From NCBI GenBank assembly GCA_963724695.1, contig CAVRVW010000003.1, forward strand, positions 434,001 to 498,000: a stretch of DNA of 64,000 bases, written 5' to 3'. The position numbers were made by a program, and so were the translations under genes. The stretch is from CAVQFD01 sp963724695. GTDB lineage: Bacteria > Acidobacteriota > Vicinamibacteria > Vicinamibacterales > CAVVIG01. The notes under the pieces are model-generated. The model had not been told where the DNA came from and did not search any database. It saw only the letters and a program-made list of their open reading frames with translations. Below are positions 38,175 through 47,418 of the stretch, in pieces. Each line of letters begins with the position of its first letter. The stretch's first letter is position 1.

Positions 38175-39435
38175 CGTCGATCGCTTCCGCGCCGGCGGGT
38201 TGCGCCGGTGGGGTGGATGGTGGTGGCGGAGGGGAAGGCCGTGCTTCGTCAACGCGCGGGTGCTGACGCCGGACGGCACCGCCGCCTCGCTTCGGTTCGA
38301 CCAGGTGATCCTGGATGTCGACGGCTCGCCCGCGGCCGGCGACGCGGTCGTCGATCTCGCGGGTGCGTTCGTCCTGCCCGGGCTGATCAACGCGCACGAT
38401 CATCTCGAGCTGAACCACTACGGGCCGCTGAAGGGACGTCCCGCCTATGAGAACGCGACCGCCTGGATCGACGATCTGCGTCCGGCGCTCCAGCGCGACC
38501 CGTCGATTCGCCCGGAACCAGGCCTACCCGCTGGCTGCGCGGCTGTTCATCGGCGGGCTGAAGAATCTGCTCGCCGGCGTGACCACGGTCGCGCATCACA
38601 ACCCGTGTACCGCGAGTGCGGCCGGCAGTTGCCGGTCCGCCTGGTCGACCGTACGGCTGGGCGCATTCGTTCGCGCTCGAGCGGCAGCCGGTCGGCGCGC
38701 ACGGCGAGCCGGGCGGCGACGTGCGGGCGAGGTGTCGCGAAACGCCGTCGGACATGCCGTTCATGGTGCACGCCGCCGAGGGCGTCGACGAAGCGGCCGC
38801 CGCGGAGCTCGCTCGACTCGAGGCGATCGGTTGCCTCCGGGCGAACACCGTGCTCGTCCACGGCGTGGCGCTGACACCCGGTCGGTGGGCCGCGATCGCT
38901 GCCAGCGGGACGAGCCTCGTCTGGTGTCCGGCGTCGAACCTGTTTCTGTTCGACCGCACGGCGCCCGTTCGCGCCTGCCTCGACCTGGCGCCGGCGCGCA
39001 GGCACACCGATTGCGCTCGGCACCGACTCGCGGATCACCGGCTCGCGCGACCTGCTCGACGAGATCCGCCTGGCCGCCTCGTTCGAGGTCTCGGCTGCAG
39101 AAGCGTTGCGGATGGTCACGACATCGCCAGCGCGCATCTTCCGGCTCCGACATGGCGGCGCCATCCAGCGAGGGGCTCCTGCCGATCTCGTGGTCCTGCC
39201 GCCAGCCGCCGCGACGGCGGCCGACAGCCTGCTGCGCACGTCCAGGAGCGACATCTCGCTCGTCGTCATCGACGGAGTCCCGCTGGTCGGCTCGCCAGCC
39301 CTTGCGTCGGTCTTTTCGGCACGGGGTCTCGCTGCCGTGCCTATCGCGATCGACGGTCGCGTCCGGTTGATCGCCCGCCGCCTGGCCCGCGCGATTTCTG
39401 CGTGTCCGATTCGGGAGCCGGGGGTGGGAACCTAG
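38171..39435 (+). CDS. Amidohydrolase family protein (frameshifted)
   Basis: A metal-dependent hydrolase of the cytosine deaminase/TRZ-ATZ-like group. The first metal motif is LPGLINAHDHLELNHYG. The next histidine lies in VTTVAHHNP, another in NTVLVHGVALTP, and the catalytic Asp region reads IALGTDSRITGSRDLLDEIR. The C-terminal beta-domain includes GAIQRGAPADLVVLPP. The start is unclear because the first 60 bp are poorly framed: TTG 38171 or a later codon. Five or so indels occur. As the last gene of the radical SAM operon it may act on the same metabolite. Confidence 0.8.
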
Positions 39436-39612
39436 ATGGCGGGCAGGCGTGCGACGGGGCAGCGCGCGGGGCACAAGTGAAGAGAGGTTTGCGCCTGCGG
39501 CCATCCCGAGCCGAGGACAGGGGATCCGAGGCGAGGGATCGGCGTCAGTTCGCGCTGGGGGTGGGGCCCCAGCGCAAGTGAGAGAGGTTGACCCGGCCCG
39601 CGAGCCTTGATG
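39436..39612. repeat. Repeat-bearing spacer after the radical SAM operon
   Basis: This 177-bp spacer holds no gene that I can support. It carries a near-direct repeat (CACAAGTGAAGAGAGGTTT at 39472 and CGCAAGTGAGAGAGGTTGA at 39574), a GC-rich hairpin CGCTGGGGGTGGGGCCCCAGCG in two halves around 39552-39573, and degenerate GGGATCSG units. Confidence 0.6.
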
Positions 39613-40701
39613 CTATCGAGCTCTGTAAATTGTTTCGAACTGGCGGGCCGTGAAGTCCGCATCGTGGGCAAGGGTCCAGGCGCGGGCGGCCTCGGCGAGG
39701 GCGTGGCGGCGAGGCGGGTCGTGGAGGAGATCGAAGACGGCGTCGGCGAGTGGTCTCGGGTCGCCCGGCGTGACGGCGATCGCGCGGTCGGGGGCGAAGT
39801 CTGCAATGTAGCCAACGGCGCTGCCTACCGTGGGCACGCCGCACGCGGACGCTTCGAGCGTGGCGACGTGGGCCGCCTCGTGCCGCGACGAGACCACGTG
39901 CAGGTGGGCGCGCTGATAGAGCAGCCGCAGCTGCGGCGAAGTGAGCCGGCCATGGAACGAGACCCGATCGCCGACGCCGAGCGTCTCGGCCAGCCGCTGG
40001 ATGTCGCCGTCGAGCGTGTCCTCGCCGGCAACGTCCAGGCGGACGTCCAGGTGCCGTTCGGTCAACATCTTGAACGCCTGCAGGAGCGTCCGCTGGTCCT
40101 TGACCCGGTTGAGGCTCGCCACATGGATCAACCGCCACGGCGGACTGTCGACGCGGGGTGCGGGCACGAAGAGGGCCGTGTCGACCCCGATCGGGACGAG
40201 CGCGGCGGAAACGCCGTGCTCGCTGGCGAGGCGCTGCTGGTAGACACTGCAGACCGTCACACAACTGGCCAGCCGCGCCGCTGCCGACACGGCCAGACGT
40301 TGGCGCGAGCGCCGCTGCAGACCGTAATCGATCTCGGGCAGCGCGGCGAACTCCCCGCTGTCGAACGTGACGACGGAGCGGATCCCGAGCCGTCGGCCGG
40401 CCGATGCCGCGACGAAGCCGGCCGGGAGCGCCATGTAGCCGTGCAGCACGTCCGCCATTGGCGTCTGGCGAAGCGCGCGCACGAGCGCGGCATACTGTCG
40501 CCACAGGCCACGGGGCCGGCCCAGATCGTGAACGGTCGCGCCAAGCAGCTCGTAGTGTCGCGGTCGGTCGTGGTACTGGAGGACGTAGACCGACACCTCG
40601 TGCGAACGCGCGAGCCGTTCGACCAGCCACAGCAGCGCCGGCGTGACCCGCTCGCGCGCGCTTTCGTCGAATCCACCCGCCGCCACGAGGGCAATGCGCA
40701 C
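39613..40701 (-). CDS. GT4 family glycosyltransferase (minus strand)
   Basis: This intact GT-B glycosyltransferase of about 362 residues starts at GTG 40701 (VRIALVAAGGFDESARERV). Its core motifs are LVPIGVDTALFVP, WRLIHVASLNRVKDQRTLLQ and the donor-site glutamate region SSRHEAAHVATLEASACGVP. It diverges from the next glycosyltransferase by 29 bp, so the two promoters must overlap. This gene and its neighbour are free of frameshifts, unlike the flanking regions. Confidence 0.87.
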   Translation of the reverse strand: MRIALVAAGGFDESARERVTPALLWLVERLARSHEVSVYVLQYHDRPRHYELLGATVHDLGRPRGLWRQYAALVRALRQTPMADVLHGYMALPAGFVAASAGRRLGIRSVVTFDSGEFAALPEIDYGLQRRSRQRLAVSAAARLASCVTVCSVYQQRLASEHGVSAALVPIGVDTALFVPAPRVDSPPWRLIHVASLNRVKDQRTLLQAFKMLTERHLDVRLDVAGEDTLDGDIQRLAETLGVGDRVSFHGRLTSPQLRLLYQRAHLHVVSSRHEAAHVATLEASACGVPTVGSAVGYIADFAPDRAIAVTPGDPRPLADAVFDLLHDPPRRHALAEAARAWTLAHDADFTARQFETIYRAR

Positions 40702-40730
40702 GGCGCATGGTACCTTCGCCCCGCCCCCCC

Positions 40731-41930
40731 ATGCACATCGTGCAGGTGAACTACGCCTACGCACCGGATCTGACCGATCCCGGAGCGCTGCTCGATCGGT
40801 ATTCCACGTTGACCGGGTGGAGCGAGGCAGTGCTTCGTGGGCTGACAGGGCCGGAGCAGGTCGGGAAGGTCGGGAGAGTCGGGAAGGTCAGTGTCGTGCA
40901 GCGGTTCACGCAAGACGCCGTCATCAGACGAGAAGGCGTCGAGTACGTGTTCTGCCGCGAGGCGGGCGGACCCATTCCGCGCCGCTGGTCAGTGTGTCGC
41001 ACCGTCGCGCGCGCGGTAACAGCGCTCCGGCCTGACGTGGTGCACGTCAATGGACTCGGCTTCCGGGTACCGACAAGATGGCTCCGCCACGTGATTCCGG
41101 CATCGACCGCGATTGTCGTCCAGGATCACGCCGGCAGGCCGCCTCGCGGAGGGTGGCTCAGTGGCCGCGTCCAGCGCTGGCTCGCGGCGGCGGCCGATGC
41201 CTACATGTTCACGGCCACTCCGCAGGCTTCGCCCTGGCGACAGGCTGGCCTGATCGCACCGCGCCAGCCGGTGCACCAGGTCCTCGAGTCGAGCACGACG
41301 CTTGTCGCGGTGCCGCGAGACGTCGCACGCGGACGCGCCGCTTCAGAGAGTCCACGGGGTATGCCGGCCATCCTCTGGGTGGGCCGCCTGAACACGAACA
41401 AGGATCCGCTGACGGTGCTCGACGGCTTCGAAATCGCCGTCCATGACCTCCCCGACGCGACCTTGACGATGGTGTATGGAGAGGCGGCGCTGGAAGCCTC
41501 TGTTCGCGAGCGTGTTGAGGCATCGGCGGCGCTCAAGTCGCGCGTGCGGCTGGTGGGGCGCGTGACCGCCGAGCGGATGCCCGCTTTCTATGGCGGCGCC
41601 GATCTCTTCGTTCTCGGCAGCCATCACGAGAGCACCGGATACGCGCTGCTCGAGGCGCTGGCCTGCGGCGTCGTCCCCGCAGTGACCGACATCCCCTCGT
41701 TCCGGGTGATGACCGCGGACGGTCGCCTCGGCCGGCTCTGGCCGCCGGGCAACGCCGATGCGTGCGCCCGTGCTCTTGTCGAGTCCGCTCGCCTCGATCT
41801 GGCGGCCGAGCAGCGGCGTGTGCTCGCGTACTTCGATCAGGAGCTCAGCTGGCCGGCCGTCGGCCGACGCGCAATCGAGATCTACGAGGAGGTCGTCACC
41901 GGACGACGTTCTCTCTTCCCCGATCCCTGA
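40731..41930 (+). CDS. Glycosyltransferase with in-frame repeat insertion
   Basis: A GT-B glycosyltransferase of 399 residues starting at ATG 40731 (MHIVQVNYAYAPDLTDPGAL). Typical motifs are PDVVHVNGLGFRVP, AILWVGRLNTNKDPLTVLDG and the signature SHHESTGYALLEALACGVVP. Residues about 42-54 (EQVGKVGRVGKV) are encoded by a 9-bp tandem repeat in frame. The last residues (SLFPDP) and the TGA stop are part of a heptamer array (CCCTGATCCCTGATCCC), so the native C-terminus may have been replaced. Confidence 0.87.
   Translation: MHIVQVNYAYAPDLTDPGALLDRYSTLTGWSEAVLRGLTGPEQVGKVGRVGKVSVVQRFTQDAVIRREGVEYVFCREAGGPIPRRWSVCRTVARAVTALRPDVVHVNGLGFRVPTRWLRHVIPASTAIVVQDHAGRPPRGGWLSGRVQRWLAAAADAYMFTATPQASPWRQAGLIAPRQPVHQVLESSTTLVAVPRDVARGRAASESPRGMPAILWVGRLNTNKDPLTVLDGFEIAVHDLPDATLTMVYGEAALEASVRERVEASAALKSRVRLVGRVTAERMPAFYGGADLFVLGSHHESTGYALLEALACGVVPAVTDIPSFRVMTADGRLGRLWPPGNADACARALVESARLDLAAEQRRVLAYFDQELSWPAVGRRAIEIYEEVVTGRRSLFPDP
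40855..40893 (+). repeat. 9-bp repeat in frame inside a glycosyltransferase gene
   Basis: Units GTCGGGAAG, GTCGGGAGA, GTCGGGAAG and GTCAGTGTC code for V-G-K / V-G-R triplets. The family is the same as at 2691-2751. Confidence 0.85.
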
Positions 41931-41977
41931 TCCCTGATCCCTGTTCCCTGTTCCCCGTTCCCCGTTCCCCGTTCCCG
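41913..41977. repeat. Heptamer array ending the glycosyltransferase gene
   Basis: This array of CCCTGAT, CCCTGTT and CCCCGTT units occupies almost the whole spacer to the alpha/beta hydrolase gene. The upstream gene's TGA stop is formed by the CCCTGATCCC unit. Confidence 0.92.
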
Positions 41978-41993
41978 AGTGGTACACTGCCCG

Positions 41994-42780
41994 ATGGAGG
42001 TTGTCGTCGAACGCTTCGAGCACAACGGGGTGAGCCTGGTCGTTGAGACGCTTGGGGTCCCCGGCACCCGGCATCTCGTCTTTCTTCACGGCTGGGGCGC
42101 GACCCGCGAGAGCCTTCGCGGCATCGCCACGCTCTTTCCAACACGACGTACCGCGTTCACCTCGTCGACCTGCCTGGCTTCGGTCGAGGCGCCGCCTCCG
42201 CCGCCTGACTGGGACACCATCCACTACAGCGACCTGGTCCAGCAGTACCTGCTGGAGCGCACGGGCGGATCGGTCGTGCTGGTCGGTCATTCGTTCGGCG
42301 GACGCCTCGCGATTCGCCTCGCGTCGCGCCGCCTGCCCCATATTCGCGCCATCGTCCTCATGGGGGTTCCCGGCCTGCCGCTGCAGCCGTGGTCGCTGCG
42401 CTGGATCCGAAGCCGCTGGATCCGGGGGCTGCGGCGCGCCTTGACGTTGGCCCGGCCCATCATCGGGCCGTCCGCGCTCGAGTGGCACACGAAGCGCTTT
42501 GGCTCGAAGGACTACCTGGCGGCGGGCGATCTGCGCACGGTGCTCGTGAAGGTCGTCAACGAAGATCTGACCGAGAGCGCGCGAGCCGATCGCGTGCCCT
42601 GCGTTCCTGCTTTGGGGAAACGAGGATACGCGAGACGCCGCCGTGGCTGGCGCACCGGTACCGCGCGCTGATTCCGGGACCGGCGACCGTCGAGCTCCTG
42701 CCGCACAAGGATCATCATCTCTACACCGGTACCGGCGCGCACCTCTGCGCGGCGCGGATTCGCGCGTGGCTGCCGACGCA
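41994..42780 (+). CDS. Alpha/beta hydrolase (frameshifted)
   Basis: A serine hydrolase of about 260 residues: oxyanion region LVFLHGWGATRESL, nucleophile elbow VVLVGHSFGGRLAIRLA, and a C-terminal catalytic His in LPHKDHHLYTG. The catalytic acid lies in a segment disturbed by indels near 42150 and 42610. Start ATG 41994 (MEVVVERFEHNGV) comes soon after a heptamer array. The end is uncertain because its frame runs into the murF N-terminus. Confidence 0.8.
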
Positions 42781-44427
42781 TGTCGATGTCCTAGCTTCTG
42801 GCTGCTGGCTCGTCGGGGCTGCGGCGGTCACGGCGCGGCTCGTCTGGATGCGGCTGCTGGCGTATCTTCGCTACTTCCAGCAGGAAGGGTACGAGCCTCT
42901 CCGGTTCCTGAAGTGGACGAACGTGCGATCGCTCACGGATCCTGCCTTCTGGCTCGCGGTTGGGTGCTGCGTGGCTCACCGCCGACCCGCCCGTGGCTCG
43001 CGGGTCTGGCGTTTGTCGCCGGGCGGGCTGGCGCTCGCGTGGCTGCAGCCGGATCCGAGCCGATCGGGAAAGATTCCGCTGCGGCTGACCTGGCGCGCCA
43101 CGCGCGTGCTCACGGTGGCGGCAGCATTCGGTGGGCTGCTGTGGCTGGCTCTCATGCGCTTGTCTACTGGACCGGTCTGCTCGCGTCCGGCCTTTACCGT
43201 GGCCGCGATCCTGGTCGCGCTCCGCCGCTGCTCCTCGTGGCCGCCAACGCCGTGCTCGCGCCGTACGAGCAGCACGTGCAGCGTGGCTACGAGGCCGAGG
43301 CCGCTCGCGCGCGTCGCCGACCTCAGACCCGTTCATCGTCGGCATCACCGGAAGCTACGGGAAGAGCAGCACGAAGTCGATGCTCGCCCACATCCTCCAG
43401 TTCGATGCGCCGACGCTGGCGGCGACGGGCAGCATCAATACGCTCATGGGCGTCACGCGCCACATCCGCGAGGAGCTGGTCCTCGGCCACCGGTTCATGG
43501 TGGTGGAGATGGGCGCGTTCAAGACCGGATCGATCCGGCGCCTGTGCCAGCTGACGCCGCCCGATCGGCGGCCATCGTCACGGCCGTCGGCGACATGCAC
43601 CTCGAGCGCTTCGGCTCGCCCGAGGAGATCGTCACGCGCCAAGAGCGAGCTGGCCGAGGCGCTGCCCGACGGCGGGCCTGCTCGTCGTCAACGCGGACAG
43701 CCCCGGAGCGCTTGACGATCGCGCAGGCGTGCGATCGAAGCGTCGCGTGCTGCTGTACGGCGAAACGTCGACCGAGGATCTGGCGACGCGGCTCGAGCAC
43801 GTGGTCAGTTCTCGAAGCAGGGAACATCCTTCGTGCTGCGGACGCAGGACCGCACATTCCACTGCTTCACGCCGCTGCATCGGACGGCCGATCGTGCTCA
43901 ACCTGGCCGGCGCCTTCACGCTGGCGGCAGCGCGTTGGCGTCGATCCGGACGTGATCGTCGCCGCGCTTGCGGACGCTCAAGCCGGTGTCGAACCGGCTC
44001 GAGGTCGTGGAGGAGAAGCGGCGTCACCTGGATTCGCGATGCCTACAATTCGAATCAGTTCGGCTTCCGCGCGGCGCTCGAGGTGGCGGCGCGCGCTGCC
44101 GGTCGACTCGACGGTTCCTGGCGACGCCAGGAGTCATCGAGCTCGGCGCCGCTGCAGGTCGACGGTGAACCGCGCGCTGAGCCGCGAAGCGTGCGGCGGT
44201 CTGCGACTCGACCCTCGTCGTGTCGGAGACCAATCGCGACGCATTCGTCGCCGGACACCGGGACGCGGGGCGCGAGGATCGCCTGGTGCCGGTCGCGAGC
44301 CGCACCGAAGCCTTCGAGTGGCTCAAGGCGCACGTCGACGGACGGCGATGCCGTGATTCTCGAGAACGATCTGCCCGATCTGTACGAGCGGCGACGGGCG
44401 TGTTCTGGAGAGCGGGTCCGGTCATGA
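42780..44427 (+). CDS. murF: MurF-like UDP-MurNAc-tripeptide-D-Ala-D-Ala ligase with membrane N-terminus (heavily frameshifted)
   Basis: A Mur ligase that adds D-Ala-D-Ala to a muramoyl tripeptide with ATP. The P-loop is FIVGITGSYGKSSTKSMLAH, followed by GSINTLMGVTRHIREEL and FMVVEMGAFKTGSIRRLCQL. The C-terminal part ends DAVILENDLPDLYERR. Unlike E. coli MurF it carries about 170 N-terminal residues with hydrophobic segments (RLLAYLRYFQQEGYEPLRFL, then DPAFWLAVG), so it is probably membrane-anchored. The start is approximate. About ten indels are present, which for an essential gene argues for assembly error. Its end overlaps the ddl ATG (ATGA at 44424). Confidence 0.78.
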
Positions 44428-45615
44428 GCGCCGCGTCGCACCGTGCGGTGCTGTTCGGCGGGCGCTCGCTCGAGCACGACGTCTCGGTCGTCAGCGGTCT
44501 GCAGATCCTGCACGCCCTCGATCCGGACACGCTGCACGCCGGTGCCGGTCTACATCGATCAGCAGCTCCGGTGGTGGATCGGCGACGACTCTGTGGCGCA
44601 CGCGAGGCGTTCAAGGGTGGCGGCCCGGATCGGTCGCGACTGACCGAAGTGGCTCTGTCTCCGGGCTTCGGCTCGTCCACGCTCGAGCCGGTGGGTGATC
44701 GGGCTGGCGGTCTTCGCGATCCGATGTCAAGGTCGACGTGTTCGTGCCGGTTCTTCACGGCACGTTCGGCGAAGACGGCGCGATCCAGGGCCTGCTCGAG
44801 CTCGGCGGCTGCGCGTACGTCGGATGCGGCGTTCGGCGCGTCGGCCGTCGGCATGAACAAGCGGTTCACGAAGGTCATCGCTCAGCAGACGGACGTGCCC
44901 GTCGTGCCGTGGATTTCGTGCGAGCGCGCGCGTGCTCGATCGCGGATCGCGATGGCTGCACGACGTGCCCGACGAGGTCGGCGGCGGCGTTCGGCTGGCC
45001 GGTCATCGTCAAGCCGTGCAACCTCGGATCGAGCGCGGGCGTGTCGACGGCCGCGACGCCAGACGAGCTGGTCGGCGGGCGTGCTCAGAGTGTTCGAGTA
45101 CGACGTCGAGGCGCTCATCGAGCCGTTCATCAAGAATCGGCTCGAGCTGAACGTGGCCGTCGCCGGCCTCGACGAGCCGGTGGCCTCGGTCACGGAGATG
45201 CCGGTGACGAGCAAGGATGCGCCGCTGTCGTTCAGCGAGAAGTACAAGCGGCAGGGCGGCAAGAGCATCGGCTCGAGCGAGGGCATGGCCGGCGCGCTGC
45301 GCGTGCTGGACCCGTCCGACCTGCCGGAAGAGCTGCGCGCCCGCGCGCAGCGCTACGCGACCACGGTCTTCGCCGCGCTCGGCTGCGAGGGCATCTCGCG
45401 GATCGACTTCCTCATCGATGCGCGACACCGGGACGCTGTACTTCAACGAGATCAACACTCTGCCCGGGTCGCTGGCGTTCTATCTGTGGTCCGCCGCACC
45501 GCACTACTGGACGATCACCGAGCTGCTGGCTCGCCTCATCGATCGCGCGGAACGGCTGCGAGCCGTCAAGCGCGGACTGCAGCGCCGGCCGCCCGCGGAT
45601 CTCCGACTGCTTTAG
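44424..45615 (+). CDS. ddl: D-alanine-D-alanine ligase (heavily frameshifted)
   Basis: An ATP-grasp ligase that makes D-Ala-D-Ala for peptidoglycan. The N-terminus AVLFGGRSLEHDVSVVSGLQ, the segment VFVPVLHGTFGEDGAIQGLL and the region GCEGISRIDFLID are typical of the family. The metal-binding end is YFNEINTLPGSLAFYLW. The omega-loop region is KYKRQGGKSIGSSEGMAGAL. It follows murF with a four-base overlap, so D-Ala-D-Ala is made and used by one operon. At least six indels break it. A paralogue such as D-Ala-D-Lac ligase cannot be excluded from these fragments. Confidence 0.8.
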
Positions 45616-46211
45616 AGGTCGACGGCTCAGGGCTCTGGATTGGTCGGCGTACTGGTGCCCGCCGGGCGAGGCGTACCGGCTGCCGCGTCGGGCGTCGTGC
45701 GCCGGGAAGTTGACCGTCGCTTTTACCCTGTCGATCCCACGGCGACTACGGGTTCTTCCATCCCCTGCCATTCACGGCATGCACCGGCACGGCTGGTGCG
45801 AACGCATCGGATCGCGGAGAAACGAAGTCGCCGTGATGAATCGCGACGGCCAACTTCCGGACACGGCTTCCGTCGGCGCACGACGACTCCCCGTCATCCG
45901 GTACCCCTCGCCCGGCCGGCGGATACGACGGAGTCGGGAATGCCGGTGCCAGTCGACTGCGTTTGGCGGTGGACTTCGTGGTCCGCTCGGCGCGCTGCTT
46001 CATGGCGACGCGGGGGGCGATCGGGCCTGCTAACACACGACCCTGCTATGCTTGACCCATGTCAGGTCCATTGCCGCGCACGATGGCGAGCGAACTCGAT
46101 GCGTTCGTGCGGGACAAGTACCTTCGAGTTGTGGCGGGCCGTGCAGGACATCCCCGAAGAGTAGACGGCCCCGATTGCTGTAGGCTCAAGGCTCAGGAGC
46201 CCTCAAACTAC
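45616..46211. other. Spacer without a gene I can support
   Basis: This 596-bp stretch contains open frames on both strands but none with recognisable family sequence, a good start or consistent third-position GC. Near its end a possible small frame begins at 46083 (MASELDAFVRDKYLR) and, after one shift, reads FELWRAVQDIPEE before TAG 46162-46164. That could be a remnant of a short protein. Nothing else is evident. Confidence 0.5.
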
Positions 46212-47418
46212 GCCAGGAAGGACGGTAAGCCGATGCGTCGATCCTTTGCGCGCCGCAACGCGTCACGACTTGCGGTGGTGCTCCTGGGTGTGCTCGCGGT
46301 TTGGACCACCCAGGCGCGGAGCGCGGCCAGTCATGCCCAGACCGGTGCCACCTGGGCCGCCCGGACGCCCGACGGTCAACCGGATCTGCAGGGGATCTGG
46401 ACGAACTCGACCTTGACGCCGCTGGAGCGCCCGGCCGCCCTTGGGCAGAAGCAGTTCTACACCGACGAGGAACTGGCCGGGCTTCAGCGCCAGAGGGCGC
46501 AGGCCGATCACGATCGTCCCCCGTCACGCGCCGGCGACCCAGGCACCTACAACCAGTTCTGGTGGGACGAAGGCCAGCTCCTGCGGCAGACGTCTCTCAT
46601 CGTCGATCCGCCGGATGGCCGGATCCCGAAACTCACCCCGGAGGGCGAGCGACGACGTGCCGCGCGCCGGGCGGCCGGGTTCGATGGCGCCGACGGCCCG
46701 GAAGATCGCAATTTATCGGAACGGTGCATCACCAGGGGAGCCCCGAAGCTGCCGGGCGGCTACAACAACAACTTCCAGATCGTGCAGACGCCGCACCATG
46801 TCGCGATCTTCCAGGAGATGATCCACGAGACGCGCATCATTCCGATTGACGGACGCCCCCACGCCCCGGAGCGGGTCCGGAGCTTTCTCGGCGATTCCCG
46901 TGGACGCTGGGAGGGCAACACGCTCGTCGTGGACACGACGAACTTCAACGACAAGGTCGCCCTGACGTCCTACAACTGCTGTGGGGGCGCCGCCGAGCAC
47001 CTTCACGTGGTCGAGCGCTTCACCCGAACCGACGCGCACACGATCGACTACCAGTACACCGTCGACGATCCCACGACGTTTACGCGGTCATGGACCGTCA
47101 AGGTGCCCATGAGGCGGATGGACGGTCCGCTGTACCAGGTACGCGTGCCACGAAGGGAACTACAGCATGGTGGGGATTCTCAAGGGGCATCGCGCGCAGG
47201 AGAAGTTCGCGGGCGAGTCGCCCGCGTACTCCGCGGTCAGAGGCTCCTCGCCTCCGTCACCTCCGTTGGCTCGGCAGGGCGAACACGAAGATCGCGTTCC
47301 CGCCGCTCGGCCTCTTGATCTCCGGGGCCATCACGATCGGAATCGTCGTGCCCCAGCTCGCGGCGCCGATGCCCGACCGGCACCGCGACGTACTGACGTC
47401 CGCCGACCGCATACGTGA
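46212..47418 (+). CDS. Secreted hypothetical protein (QPDLQGIW type, frameshifted)
   Basis: A secreted protein of about 340-400 residues with a signal segment (RLAVVLLGVLAVWTTQARSA). The mature part begins TWAARTPDGQPDLQGIWTNS. Later it reads RCITRGAPKLPGGYNNNFQI, FQEMIHETRIIPIDG and GRWEGNTLVVDTTNFN. I recall this type as widespread in acidobacteria without a known activity. A shift near 47135 is needed to continue as CHEGNYSMVGILKG in the other frame. Its end overlaps the convergent PQQ dehydrogenase gene, so the 3' boundary is doubtful. Confidence 0.65.

Noticed and set aside
31661..45615. Programmed frameshifting as the explanation for the many broken genes.
   Set aside because: The breaks are at varied sequences without slippery heptamers or conserved downstream structure, and they affect almost every gene in the block.
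45746..46036. A 96-codon minus-strand frame after ddl.
   Set aside because: It shows no family resemblance and no ribosome-binding site, and its composition is that expected of a chance frame in GC-rich DNA.
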